NCBI GenBank assembly: GCA_017525605.1
Contig: JAFXSM010000038.1
Coordinates: forward strand, 28,958 to 92,957
Length of the DNA stretch: 64,000 bases
Origin: Treponema sp.
GTDB lineage: Bacteria; Spirochaetota; Spirochaetia; Treponematales; Treponemataceae
Direction: 5' to 3'
In this document: piece by piece, positions 23,591 through 32,564 of the stretch
Position numbering within the stretch: the stretch's first letter is position 1
Layout of the letters: the number at the start of each line of letters is the position of its first letter
The notes under the pieces: model-generated
What the model was told of the DNA's origin: nothing
Seen by the model: the letters and a program-made list of their open reading frames with translations, nothing else
Database searches by the model: none
Made by a program: the position numbers and the translations under genes

Positions 23591-25922
23591 AGCCGATTGT
23601 GTTTCCGCCGTCTTTCTTTTCGTCCTGAATCTTGCACAATTCGTCAATTATGAATTTCGGGCTTATGTCCTCGTAATCCATGAATCTGATTCTGCCCGAA
23701 AGCGTCCCGAAATCTCCCGGCGTGACCGAATTCCTGTCGGCAATCCGTGAAATCAGCTGTTCCGTGAATTTGTACCCCGAAAAATACCTTTTCAGAAGTG
23801 TCCGGATTCCGTCTTTCTCAAGCGGCTTGAACTCCACGCAGATGTGGAATCTTCTCTGCATTGCAGGGTCCATTATGTTTTTCAGGTTCGTCGTGCAGAT
23901 GAGTATTCCTGAGAATTCTTCCATTTGCGTCAGAAATTCGTTTACCTGAGTCCGTTCCCATGAATGCGACGCGCTGTTCCTGTCGGAAAAAAACGAGTCC
24001 GCCTCGTCAAAGAGCAGAATCTGGTCGTTTTGCTCGGCTTCTTCGAACGCGTTCTTGATTTGCGCTTCCGTCTGCCCGACGTATGGTCCCAAAATGTCCG
24101 ATGTGCGTTTCAGGAGGATTTTCCGGCCGAGTTTCTGCGAGATGTAACGCGCGAATTCTGTCTTTCCCGTTCCGCTGAGCCCGTAGAAAAGCAGGCGCAC
24201 GCCGCTCTCGCTCGATTTGTTCATCTCGCTGAATTTCTTCGCGTTCTCGACCATCCTGATGATTTTCGACGCAGGATAGCTCGTGTTCAGGATGTTCTCG
24301 TCGTATGCCGATGTGACGTTCATTCTCATCTTCGGCTTTCCGTACAGAAGCATTGAATTCGCGTCCAGCACGTTTTTCACGCCGTTTATCAGCTCCTCGT
24401 CCGAGCAGTTTTCGTCCAGCGTCTCGATTGCACGCGCCACGTTTTCCACTGACGAGCCTGTGACGTGGAATTTGCAGCACAGGTCCAGAATTTCGTCGTG
24501 CACTTTCTTGCTGAGCTTTTTCATGGTGATTTTTTTCAGCCGCGTGTCTGCAATCGTCCTGAGCGTCTTCTCCGGCATCTCGTTGAACCGGATTGAGTAG
24601 TTGAACCGCCTCTTCGTCGATTCGTCGAGTTGGTTCGTGTGGTTCACAATCCAGATGACTTTGTTGTTCGAGGATTCGAAAAGTTTGTTGACAGTTCCTT
24701 TTTTTGACGAGGAGCCGCCGCCGCCGAACAGGTACGAGAAGAAATTGATTTGCGTTTGCAGTATCGAATCCGCCTCGTCGATTATGATGAGCGAATTCTC
24801 CTTGTTTATCGAAAGAAGGCAGTTGAGCCTGCAAAGAACATTGTCGATTTTGTTCAGTTCGGAATCGTTCTTGAAGATGTATGCCCGAAGATTGCATTCT
24901 TTTGCAATCGTCTTTGCGAATTCCGTTTTTCCCGAGCCCGGTGCGCCGTAGAGAAGGAGATTCGCGTTCTGCGACTTGCTGAGAAGTTTCTTCGTGATTT
25001 CGACAGACTCTGCCGGTACAGAATAGCTTGAGACCGGGAACGCTTTGTCCGTTTTCTCCTCTTTCAGAATCTCCGCGAAAAATGCGTCCATGTTTCCGCT
25101 TTTGATGCAGTCGATTGTCTCAAGCGAAATGTCATAGTCGTCTTCGATGAACCCGAACGATTTGAGCTTCTGGTCGGTCCTGAAAATCGTGTTCAGCTCC
25201 TGCGACTCGATGTTCAGGACTTTCTCGCAGAATGAAAGCACTTTGTCGTAGATTTCACGGCTGAAAATGTCCTTTATCTCCGAAATCGTGTTGATTCTGT
25301 AGAGCATTAGGAGAATCCGAGCCTCGTTCGTCGAAAGGTTCACCGCGTCGATGAGGAACTGAATCTGGCTCATGTCGTCCAAAATCTTCTGCACCTTTTT
25401 CGGCAAATTCGTGAATGTCTTTCCGCCGAGGAAAGTTTTCGAGATTATCTCGGCAAAAATCTTCTCGTCATCGTTCGTCAGTATGAGCCAGCGGTAGAAG
25501 TCGAGCATGTAGATTTTCTTTGTCGTGAGGTCGCGCGGAAGCTCGTCGTCAACGTCCGAATCCTCGTTGTACGTGTATTTGATTTTCGAGCCGCGGAAAT
25601 TCGGAATCGGGATTTTTTCGCCGTTCTCGTCCGCCATGTCTGTTTTGATTTCTGTGAGCAGACCGTTTTTCTTCATGTTGTCGATTTCTTTTTTCAGGAT
25701 GCTCTCAAAATGCTCCTGAATCCCCGCCTTTTTTACGAGCTTGAAAAAAGTGTCGATGTAATCACCCGGAATGTCGTTGTCCTCGTAGTCCGCGAAAATC
25801 CCGTAGAGATAATATGCCAATGCGTAACACTCGCTTGCCGGCAGTGTCTGAATAGAACTGCGCGAACTCCTTGATGAGCGAAATCGTCTTCTCAATTGTA
25901 ACTCCTCTGTAAAATCCCACAT
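23583..25922 (-). CDS. Tandem AAA+ ATPase, possible frameshift near the start
   Basis: A protein of up to 779 residues with two AAA modules: Walker A GAPGSGKTEFAK (about residue 326) with IIIDEADSIL, and GLSGTGKTEFAR (about 579) with ILLFDEADSFF and an arginine-finger region MQRRFHICVEF. The N-terminal 300 residues are helical and unrecognised. It follows the SPOR gene directly (stop and ATG 2 bp apart), so both are one operon. The first 32 codons read LRRRFRSSRSSRSS with atypical codons, while another frame over the same bases gives EKTISLIKEFAQFYSDTAGK with normal codon use. A frameshift near 25835, or an ATT/TTG start after the RBS gaggag, is likely. The substrate is unknown. Confidence 0.8.
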   Translation of the reverse strand: MWDFTEELQLRRRFRSSRSSRSSIQTLPASECYALAYYLYGIFADYEDNDIPGDYIDTFFKLVKKAGIQEHFESILKKEIDNMKKNGLLTEIKTDMADENGEKIPIPNFRGSKIKYTYNEDSDVDDELPRDLTTKKIYMLDFYRWLILTNDDEKIFAEIISKTFLGGKTFTNLPKKVQKILDDMSQIQFLIDAVNLSTNEARILLMLYRINTISEIKDIFSREIYDKVLSFCEKVLNIESQELNTIFRTDQKLKSFGFIEDDYDISLETIDCIKSGNMDAFFAEILKEEKTDKAFPVSSYSVPAESVEITKKLLSKSQNANLLLYGAPGSGKTEFAKTIAKECNLRAYIFKNDSELNKIDNVLCRLNCLLSINKENSLIIIDEADSILQTQINFFSYLFGGGGSSSKKGTVNKLFESSNNKVIWIVNHTNQLDESTKRRFNYSIRFNEMPEKTLRTIADTRLKKITMKKLSKKVHDEILDLCCKFHVTGSSVENVARAIETLDENCSDEELINGVKNVLDANSMLLYGKPKMRMNVTSAYDENILNTSYPASKIIRMVENAKKFSEMNKSSESGVRLLFYGLSGTGKTEFARYISQKLGRKILLKRTSDILGPYVGQTEAQIKNAFEEAEQNDQILLFDEADSFFSDRNSASHSWERTQVNEFLTQMEEFSGILICTTNLKNIMDPAMQRRFHICVEFKPLEKDGIRTLLKRYFSGYKFTEQLISRIADRNSVTPGDFGTLSGRIRFMDYEDISPKFIIDELCKIQDEKKDGGNTIGFK

Positions 25923-25924
25923 TT

Positions 25925-27625
25925 TCAGTCGATGTCACAGAAATCGATTTTCAGCACGGTGTCTTCCTGGTCGAATTCGGCAGACGCGTTCCAGTGCTCC
26001 TTGTTCCTGAAGCCTTCTTCGCGGATTACAGTCTCGCCTGATTTTGCCAAATCGAATTTGAGGAATCTCCTGTCGATTTTCGGCTCTTCGTAAGGCAGCG
26101 AGAAAAGCGATTTTCGGACGATGTTGTTCTTGAAGATGCTCTCTTTTGAAGAAAGCTGCCCGACCACGAACCTGTTGAGCCATGTCTTGCTGAATTCTTC
26201 CGCCTGGATTGCGATGAAGACGCTTTTGTCGCCGTTCGTGCCGAACAACAGATGCTTTTCCGAATTTTTGTCTGCTTTTACCATGACGCAGTCGAATTTC
26301 TCGCCGTCGATTTTGAATTCCACCTGAAGATTTTCGCCAGTTTCGTCTCCGAGATTGTCCAGCACCGAATCAAATGCGTTCGTGCTTGTGCTGAGCATCA
26401 TCACCGTGACTTTTTCTCCGAAATCGACATCCTCATATCTTCCGAGCGATGCCGCCTGAAAATTTTCATCCTGCACGTCAAAACTGAAAGGAAGCTCAAT
26501 GTCGTTCAGTATTTTTGTTTCTGTGCTCAAAGCTCCGTCGCGGATATTCTCCAAGTCAAAAAACGCAATCTGCTCGACTTTGAAATTTGCATTCATAGGG
26601 AAAATTTTTATCAGTTTCTTAACGCTGTCTGTAAGTGTAGTCGGAATTGATTTTTCGTCAAATGCAATTTCCGTTCCGTTGAGTGCTTTTTTCACGGAAG
26701 TTTCGATTGCCGACGAAAGCTCGTATTTTACGGTCTGGACGGGCTTTTTCTCGTCGATGCTTTCTTTTTTCTGGGGAACGCTGATTTCAAGGTCACGCAC
26801 CTGTATTTCAGGGATTTCCGGCACAGAGATGTCTTTTGCAATTGTTTCGTCTGCTTTTGTTGCGACAGCCGCAGCCGCATTCGGAAGAACGATTTCCTCC
26901 TCGATTTCCTGAATTTTATCAGCAGTTTCTTCTTTTATAATCGCAGTGTTCGCTGCTTCTTTTTTTGTGTCTGTTTTTGTTTCGTCAGTTTTGATTTCTT
27001 CTTCGAAAACCGCATTTTCCTCGATTGCGATATCTGCAACAGCATTTTTCGCAGTGTCGTCTTCTGCTTTCTTTGTCGCAGAAATTTCTTCGACTTTGTT
27101 TTCTTTTCTTGTTTCGACCGGTTTTACGCGCAATTTTTCCAATATCGGTTCGATTTCCACGATTTTTGTATTGCTTTTTTGTTCAGCAGCCGGCTTTGCA
27201 TTCGTCGTTTCGGTTTTTCGTTCCGCAACCTGGACTTTCTTTTCGTCCTTGCCTGCTTTCTTTTCCGATTCAAATTCTTTTTTTGCTTCCGCAACTGCCG
27301 CCACCGGAAGATTCTTCTTCGTCAAATCCGCGTTGAAAATCCACGAGTCGTTTTTTCCGGTGTCGCGCGCGAATTCCGCCTTCTTCTTCTTTGCGTTTGC
27401 GAGCGTGTCAAAACTCTGTGCAAGAAGAACCCTGTAGTAGAGCTTGTTTTTTACGACTGTCGGCTCAAGCGTTGTCGAGTAGCCTTTGAGCGTCAAATCC
27501 CTCATGTATAGCGATGCATTTTCGAATTTAGAGAACGAAGCCAGGCAAAGATAATAATTCTCCGCAAAGACAAAAGATGACACCATCAGTCCGATGACGG
27601 CAGCCACCAATTTTTTTATAGACAT
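25925..27625 (-). CDS. Exported SPOR-domain protein with long disordered linker
   Basis: A 566-residue protein with signal peptide (MSIKKLVAAVIGLMVSSFVFA). A SPOR-like domain follows at once (about residues 23-95; YYLCLASFSKFENASLYMRD and YYRVLLAQSF), normally a peptidoglycan-binding fold for denuded septal glycan. Residues about 110-300 are Lys/Glu/Ala-rich and probably disordered. The last 240 residues form an unrecognised folded domain. The RBS (ggagg) is clear. It is the first gene of an operon with the tandem AAA ATPase, which is surprising because the two proteins would be in different compartments. A cell-envelope role is inferred. Confidence 0.75.
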   Translation of the reverse strand: MSIKKLVAAVIGLMVSSFVFAENYYLCLASFSKFENASLYMRDLTLKGYSTTLEPTVVKNKLYYRVLLAQSFDTLANAKKKKAEFARDTGKNDSWIFNADLTKKNLPVAAVAEAKKEFESEKKAGKDEKKVQVAERKTETTNAKPAAEQKSNTKIVEIEPILEKLRVKPVETRKENKVEEISATKKAEDDTAKNAVADIAIEENAVFEEEIKTDETKTDTKKEAANTAIIKEETADKIQEIEEEIVLPNAAAAVATKADETIAKDISVPEIPEIQVRDLEISVPQKKESIDEKKPVQTVKYELSSAIETSVKKALNGTEIAFDEKSIPTTLTDSVKKLIKIFPMNANFKVEQIAFFDLENIRDGALSTETKILNDIELPFSFDVQDENFQAASLGRYEDVDFGEKVTVMMLSTSTNAFDSVLDNLGDETGENLQVEFKIDGEKFDCVMVKADKNSEKHLLFGTNGDKSVFIAIQAEEFSKTWLNRFVVGQLSSKESIFKNNIVRKSLFSLPYEEPKIDRRFLKFDLAKSGETVIREEGFRNKEHWNASAEFDQEDTVLKIDFCDID

Positions 27626-27723
27626 TTTTTTCTTCCTCCGTGTAGAAAACTTTTTGAAATCGCACGAATTTTCGCAGTTTCGTCTAAAATAAGTATCGGT
27701 GGTTTCTTTAAAACTCCCCGAGA

Positions 27724-27756
27724 TTTCATTCTATCATGGATTTTGATAGAATGAAA
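27724..27756. promoter_or_regulatory. Perfect 13-bp inverted repeat upstream of kduI
   Basis: TTTCATTCTATCA and TGATAGAATGAAA are separated by 7 bp. The site lies in the divergent gap between the SPOR gene and kduI, 69 bp before the kduI ATG. It has no T-run after it on either strand, so an operator is more likely than a terminator. Confidence 0.65.
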
Positions 27757-27824
27757 AAATCCGCGTGAAACTTGATTTTGTCTTTCGCGGTTTCTAGATT
27801 CAAAAAATTCAGGAGAACAGTCAA

Positions 27825-28667
27825 ATGGACATTCGCTATTCGACAGGAAAAATTCCGTTCCGCACAATGACGACGGACGAGCTTAGGGATGAGTTTCTCA
27901 TCAAGAACATCTTTATCAAAAATGACGTTTCCGCAGTTTACAGCCACATCGACAGAATCGTGACTTTGGGAGCTATGCCGGTTGACCAGAAAGTGAAACT
28001 CGACAAGAACATCGACGCTATGAAGGATTTCGGAGTCGATTATTTCCTTCAGAGACGTGAGCTTGGAATGATTAACATCGGCGGTGACGGCGTTGTCGTC
28101 GCTGACGGCGTTACTTATGAGGTGAAGCATTACGACGCTCTCTATCTCGGCGCAGGAACGAAAGACGTGACCCTCGAATCAAAAGACTCGAAGAACCCTG
28201 CAAAATTCTACATGAATTCTACTCCTGCGCACTGCACATATCCTTCAAGAATCATCACTTACGAGCAGGCTAACCACGTCCACATGGGAACGAAAGAGGA
28301 AATCAACGACCGCACAATCAACCAGTACATCCATCCTGATATCCTTGAGACTTGCCAGCTTTCTATGGGAATGACTCATTTGGAGACTGGTTCTGCATGG
28401 AACACTATGCCGGCTCACACTCACGAGCGACGCATGGAAGTTTACTTCTACTTCGATTTCCCGGAGGACGATGTCGTGTTCCACATCATGGGCGAGCCGC
28501 AGGAGACACGCCACCTCATCATGCATAACGAGGAGGCTGTAATCAATCCTTCATGGAGCATCCATTCAGGCTTCGGAACACGCAACTACACATTCATCTG
28601 GAGCATGGGCGGCGAGAACAGAACATACACCGACCAGGACTGGATTGAGAAGAAGGACTTAAGATAG
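27825..28667 (+). CDS. kduI: 4-deoxy-L-threo-5-hexosulose-uronate ketol-isomerase (KduI)
   Basis: A 280-residue cupin enzyme that converts 5-keto-4-deoxyuronate, made from unsaturated galacturonate, into 3-deoxy-D-glycero-2,5-hexodiulosonate in the pectin pathway. Family features include GRRELG-like QRRELGMINIGGDG, metal-ligand stretch AHTHERRMEVYFYF with two His and Glu, and a third-His region PSWSIHSGFGT. Length is as usual (about 278). The RBS (aggag) is 9 bases upstream. It stands alone, with an inverted repeat in front and a large palindrome behind; kduD and kdgK are not in the window. It connects to the pectate lyase and pectinesterase 24 kb away. Confidence 0.96.
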   Translation: MDIRYSTGKIPFRTMTTDELRDEFLIKNIFIKNDVSAVYSHIDRIVTLGAMPVDQKVKLDKNIDAMKDFGVDYFLQRRELGMINIGGDGVVVADGVTYEVKHYDALYLGAGTKDVTLESKDSKNPAKFYMNSTPAHCTYPSRIITYEQANHVHMGTKEEINDRTINQYIHPDILETCQLSMGMTHLETGSAWNTMPAHTHERRMEVYFYFDFPEDDVVFHIMGEPQETRHLIMHNEEAVINPSWSIHSGFGTRNYTFIWSMGGENRTYTDQDWIEKKDLR

Positions 28668-28692
28668 AACTGTCGTATTTCCGTTTTGAAAA

Positions 28693-28860
28693 AGGTTAAA
28701 TGTCGAGTTTGACGAACTTATGATGGAAACAAGCGGAGGTGGGGTTCCGATGCCAAAGACACTCAGCCACCGCGAAGCGGTACTGCCGTCTTTGGCATCG
28801 GGTTCCCGCCGTGAGCTTGTTTCCAACTTTTGTATTTTGCATTAACTCAACATTCGACCT
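28693..28860. repeat. 168-bp imperfect palindrome between kduI and tRNA-Tyr
   Basis: The two halves are inverted copies. Best-matching blocks are AGGT..AATGT.GAGTT at both ends, GGAAACAAGC/GCTTGTTTCC, CGATGCCAAAGAC/GTCTTTGGCATCG, and a central ACCGC-gaa-GCGGT hairpin. No frame runs through it convincingly. It would fold into one long stem as RNA or a cruciform as DNA. It could be a small non-autonomous element or a structured RNA; no second copy is in the window. Confidence 0.8.
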
Positions 28861-28907
28861 AAAAGAAATGTTGGTTTGCACTTTTGCGATTAAAAATGCG
28901 CGAATAC

Positions 28908-28939
28908 AAAAAAAAGCTGCCCGATTTGGACAGCTTTTG
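28908..28939 (-). terminator. Terminator of tRNA-Tyr
   Basis: On the reverse strand AAAAGCTGTCC pairs with GGGCAGCTTTT around a short loop and runs into eight T. It stands directly behind the tRNA. Confidence 0.85.
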
Positions 28940-28946
28940 TGGTTTT

Positions 28947-29028
28947 TGGGGAGTGAGGGACTCGGACCCCCGAACCCGATAGGGAGCGGATTTACAGTCC
29001 GCCGCAATTGCCGCTATGCGAACTCCCC
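28947..29028 (-). tRNA. tRNA-Tyr (anticodon GTA)
   Basis: An 82-nt tRNA with acceptor GGGGAGT/ACTCCCC, anticodon loop CTGTAAA giving GUA, a long class II variable arm (CTCCCTATCGGG) and T-loop GGTTCGGGGGTCCGAGTCCC region. CCA is not encoded. Confidence 0.95.
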
Positions 29029-29084
29029 CAATTGAGATATATATAATAGCGGAATTTGTAGATTTAGTCAAGTGGTCTCGTCCG

Positions 29085-30878
29085 CTATTTCACTACGATG
29101 TGAACTTTTTCCCTCGATGTTCGCGCGGAAAGGTCGAATGAGCATGACGAGCCTGCAACTTCGACTTCGCGCACCACAAAGCCGTATGGGCCGACGGACA
29201 CGCCGACGCTTCCGTCAACGGTGGCGACGATTGGCGTTGTCGATATCGGGTTCAATGTGTAGTGTTTGCCGTTTACGTCCGCAACGCCTTCGTGCTTTAT
29301 GTTGAAATGCTCGGAATTCACGCAGTCTTTGACGTATTCGCCGAAAAGCGTGTCGAAATCGTATTTTTTTGGCGAGAGAGCGTTCACTGCCGCGACTATG
29401 GATTCCTGGTCAACTTTCTTGTTTATCATCATCAGGTGGATGAAATCTACACCGCCGAAATTCCTTGCAAGCCAGCCCCCGAACGCATAGACGATTGCAT
29501 ACGAATATGTCGAATTGAAATCTGTTAATCCGCCTCTGTAGTAGTTGTTGTAAAAAGATGACATGCGCATCACGGACGGGGCTTTTTTCCCTGTTCCGAG
29601 CGGCACCGCGAAAATGTCTTCCGCAAGCATGCTGAGCATTTCGTTGTACCAGATCGAAGGTGACAATCCGTTCATGTTCTTCACGCTGAAATTTATCATG
29701 TGCTGGAATTCGTGCAGGATCGTGCTCATCGCAAGTGCTTTTGTTTCGGCGTCTCCTCCCCCCGGATAGTTTGCGGAAATTCCTGACGCATATTTATAAT
29801 TCAGATAGAGATATTTTCCGCCGTTCGAGTATTTCGGGCCGGAGCTTTCGCTGTATGTTTTTCCTGTGAGCGCGATGAGTTCTTCTTCAGTTGCGTAATA
29901 GTCCTTCGAATGAAAATATCCAATCATGCTCGGGCTCGATAAAGTGCAGATGACGATGTTCACTTTTGTTCCCGTGTTCGTGTGGTTTTTCATGCTGTCG
30001 AGCTGGAATCCGTTGTTATAAATGTAGAGCTTGTCGCTTTCGTAGCCGAAAATCGCCCTCATCTGCATGTAATACGAATCGAATGTGGTCGCGATGTTCC
30101 TGCATGAGGCGTTGTCCAGAATCGAGTCGTTCACGACGCTCCAGATGTTGCAGTAAGTTCCCTCGACTTCGAGTTTCGCGTTGACTTTTTTGAATTTCGT
30201 GATTGTTTGATTCGCATCGATGAAAATCGATTTCTGGCTTCCGACGTGCGGAGTCGTGCCTTTGTTGTACGTTGCCGCCCTTGCCGAATTTGAGCTTGCC
30301 GTGTCGAATTTTATGTCGTTTTTTGAGATTCCCTTTATCGTCACGTCAGAGAATCCGTTTTTCTTTTCGAGTTCTGCCGGTGTGTCCCCGGAAAGCGACT
30401 GCTTTTTTATCGCGGCACGCCCTGAAAGCGCGAGGCTTGCGACTGTCATTGCACTTTTCGAGCTGATTGTCTTTGCAGTGTTGTTCTGGCTTATTACGAA
30501 GACTGATTTTCCCGCGACATTGTTCAGCGTGACTTTGCCGATTCCCGGCTCTACAGAGAGCATCGCCTTTGCTTTGTCGATTGTGAATGTCTCGCTTCTT
30601 GTGTTCGGCACGATTTCGTCAAGGTTTATGGGCGTGTCCTGCGATGCGGAATCCCCAATTGCTGAATTTCCGCTTGCTAGAGTTTCAGTTCCTGATGAAT
30701 CTTCTTCCGTGTTCGATTCGTACCCGTTCTTCCCGTTTTCGCTTCCGTCGTCCGTTATCTCGTAAGTCATCTCGACTTCGTTTATGTCCGTAAGGTGGGT
30801 CGCGCAGCTTGAAAATGCGATTGGCAAAATCGCTGCTAAAGCCGCTGTCAATATCATCCGATAATTTGCTGTTTTCAT
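29085..30878 (-). CDS. Lipoprotein zinc metallopeptidase, M30 (hyicolysin)-like
   Basis: The start is placed at ATG 30878 (MKTANYRM) because gagga lies just upstream; an open frame to 30971 adds 31 unlikely residues. The 597-residue protein has a lipobox (AFSSC). Around residue 388 is the zinc motif HEFQHMINF, followed by WYNEMLSMLAEDIF, the expected third ligand region, as in M30-like peptidases. The N-terminal 230 residues are Ser-rich and probably a stalk or propeptide. The substrate is unknown; an outer-membrane or surface position is likely. The final TSREKVHIVVK strand may be an accessory beta domain. Confidence 0.8.
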   Translation of the reverse strand: MKTANYRMILTAALAAILPIAFSSCATHLTDINEVEMTYEITDDGSENGKNGYESNTEEDSSGTETLASGNSAIGDSASQDTPINLDEIVPNTRSETFTIDKAKAMLSVEPGIGKVTLNNVAGKSVFVISQNNTAKTISSKSAMTVASLALSGRAAIKKQSLSGDTPAELEKKNGFSDVTIKGISKNDIKFDTASSNSARAATYNKGTTPHVGSQKSIFIDANQTITKFKKVNAKLEVEGTYCNIWSVVNDSILDNASCRNIATTFDSYYMQMRAIFGYESDKLYIYNNGFQLDSMKNHTNTGTKVNIVICTLSSPSMIGYFHSKDYYATEEELIALTGKTYSESSGPKYSNGGKYLYLNYKYASGISANYPGGGDAETKALAMSTILHEFQHMINFSVKNMNGLSPSIWYNEMLSMLAEDIFAVPLGTGKKAPSVMRMSSFYNNYYRGGLTDFNSTYSYAIVYAFGGWLARNFGGVDFIHLMMINKKVDQESIVAAVNALSPKKYDFDTLFGEYVKDCVNSEHFNIKHEGVADVNGKHYTLNPISTTPIVATVDGSVGVSVGPYGFVVREVEVAGSSCSFDLSARTSREKVHIVVK

Positions 30879-31104
30879 GGCAATCCTCATAAAATTCAAG
30901 TCTAAGATAGATTGTTCATAAATCAAGCAAATTTTTGACAAACTTTGACAAAGAAAGCTGAATTTTAACACGGAAGAATGAATTCGGTTTGATTTCGTAC
31001 AATTTAGGGCTTAAAATAGAAAATTGGAATTTTGGGAAGTTTGCTTTCCCTCATTGTTCCGCAAATCTTCTTTCAGAAAAATTCAAAAAAAGTGAGGTTT
31101 TTCG

Positions 31105-32466
31105 ATGTCTGATACTTTTGATTTCACGATTGAGCAGCTTGGCGAGTGCAAGGTTCCTTCTCCAATCGAACTTTCAAAGAAACACGGCGAATTCAGGGCA
31201 AATTATGTGAAGGATTCGTCTTTTGTAAGAAACCGCGTGAACGTTTTTGAGGATAACTACAGGGATAACGATTTGTCTTCTGCGAATTTGCTGCAGAAAG
31301 CAGGACCTCGTGAGTTCATCTATTTCAATCCTGCTCATGTGACTGCGGGAATTTGTACTTGCGGTGGTCTTTGCCCAGGTCTCAACGATGTTATCCGTGC
31401 TGTTGTCCGCTGCTTGTACAACCGCTATGGCGTAAAGAGAATCAAGGGATTCAGATTCGGTTTCAAGGGATTTTTCGCGGAGAGCGGATTTGACACTATC
31501 GATTTGACTCCGGATATCGTCGATGATATTCACAAAATCGGCGGTTCTTTCCTCGGAACATCTCGCGGCGGCGGAAACAGAGTCTCTGATATCGTCGATT
31601 GCGTTGAGTCGCTCAGCATCAATATGCTTTTCATCATCGGCGGTGACGGAACTCAGAGAGGCGCGCTTGATGTCGCAAATGAAGTTGAGAGAAGGGGATT
31701 GAAAGTTGCGGTCGTCGGAATCCCGAAAACAGTAGACAACGACCTCGTTCTCATCGACCGCTCGTTCGGATTCGAGACTGCGGTTCAGAGAGCAAAGGAA
31801 GCTGTCGCCGCAATCCACATGGAAGCACATTCTCAGGTGAACGGAATCGGTCTCGTAAAGCTCATGGGACGCGAGTCAGGATTCATCGCGACTGCAACCG
31901 CGCTTGCTTCTCACGAGACGAATTTCTGCCTTATCCCGGAAGTTCCTTTCGACTTGGACGGGCCGAACGGATTCCTCGCGCATCTTGAGGCACGACTGAA
32001 CAGAAGCCATCACGCCGTCGTTATCGTCGCGGAAGGTGCAGGACAGGAGCTTTTGCAGGCAACGAACGAAAAGGACGCGTCCGGAAACAAAAAACTCAGC
32101 GACATCGGAATCTATCTCAAGGACAGAATCAACGAGTATTTCGACAAGAAGGGAATCCACACGAACCTCAAATACGTTGACCCGAGCTATCAGGTTCGCG
32201 CTTCCGTTACGACAGCGAACGATTCAATCTACTGCGAGCGTCTCGGAAACAACGCCGTCCATGCAGCGATGGCAGGAAAGACAAAGTGCGTAGTCGGTCT
32301 CGTCCACGACAAATTCGTCTACATTCCGATTACTGAAGTCACAAGAAGAAGAAACACCGTTGACCCGGAAGGCGCATTGTGGCGCGATGCACTCGACGCT
32401 ACAGGCCAGCCGATTCTGATGGTCAACAACATCAACAGCCTCTACGAGAGAATGCAGAAACAGTAA
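31105..32466 (+). CDS. 6-phosphofructokinase, spirochaete/trypanosome-type clade
   Basis: A 453-residue phosphofructokinase. Motifs are [16 protein letters not shown] (phosphate loop), [18 protein letters not shown] and PKTVDNDL with the catalytic Asp. The Gly in GGDGT is the residue found in ATP-using enzymes (PPi enzymes have Asp), while the Lys in PKTVDND is usual for PPi enzymes. This mixed signature is the one of trypanosome and spirochaete enzymes, the former shown to use ATP. I therefore favour ATP as donor, without certainty. It has its own leader and a good terminator. Confidence 0.9.
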   Translation: MSDTFDFTIEQLGECKVPSPIELSKKHGEFRANYVKDSSFVRNRVNVFEDNYRDNDLSSANLLQKAGPREFIYFNPAHVTAGICTCGGLCPGLNDVIRAVVRCLYNRYGVKRIKGFRFGFKGFFAESGFDTIDLTPDIVDDIHKIGGSFLGTSRGGGNRVSDIVDCVESLSINMLFIIGGDGTQRGALDVANEVERRGLKVAVVGIPKTVDNDLVLIDRSFGFETAVQRAKEAVAAIHMEAHSQVNGIGLVKLMGRESGFIATATALASHETNFCLIPEVPFDLDGPNGFLAHLEARLNRSHHAVVIVAEGAGQELLQATNEKDASGNKKLSDIGIYLKDRINEYFDKKGIHTNLKYVDPSYQVRASVTTANDSIYCERLGNNAVHAAMAGKTKCVVGLVHDKFVYIPITEVTRRRNTVDPEGALWRDALDATGQPILMVNNINSLYERMQKQ

Positions 32467-32491
32467 AAATCATCGCTTCTGCATAAAGTTC

Positions 32492-32533
32492 GGCTTCAGT
32501 TGCTTTGTTTTGCATTGCGACTGGAGCTTTTTT
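32492..32533 (+). terminator. Terminator of the phosphofructokinase gene
   Basis: GGCTTCAGTTGC pairs with GCGACTGGAGCT (three G-T pairs), followed by TTTTT. It stands 25 bp beyond the stop. Confidence 0.8.
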
Positions 32534-32564
32534 GTTTGCATTAAAAATTACGTTGTTGGACTCG

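Noticed and set aside
28693..28860. Palindrome as an integron attC site
   Set aside because: Treponemes can have integrons, but no clear RYYYAAC/GTTRRRY ends, no gene cassettes and no integrase are visible.
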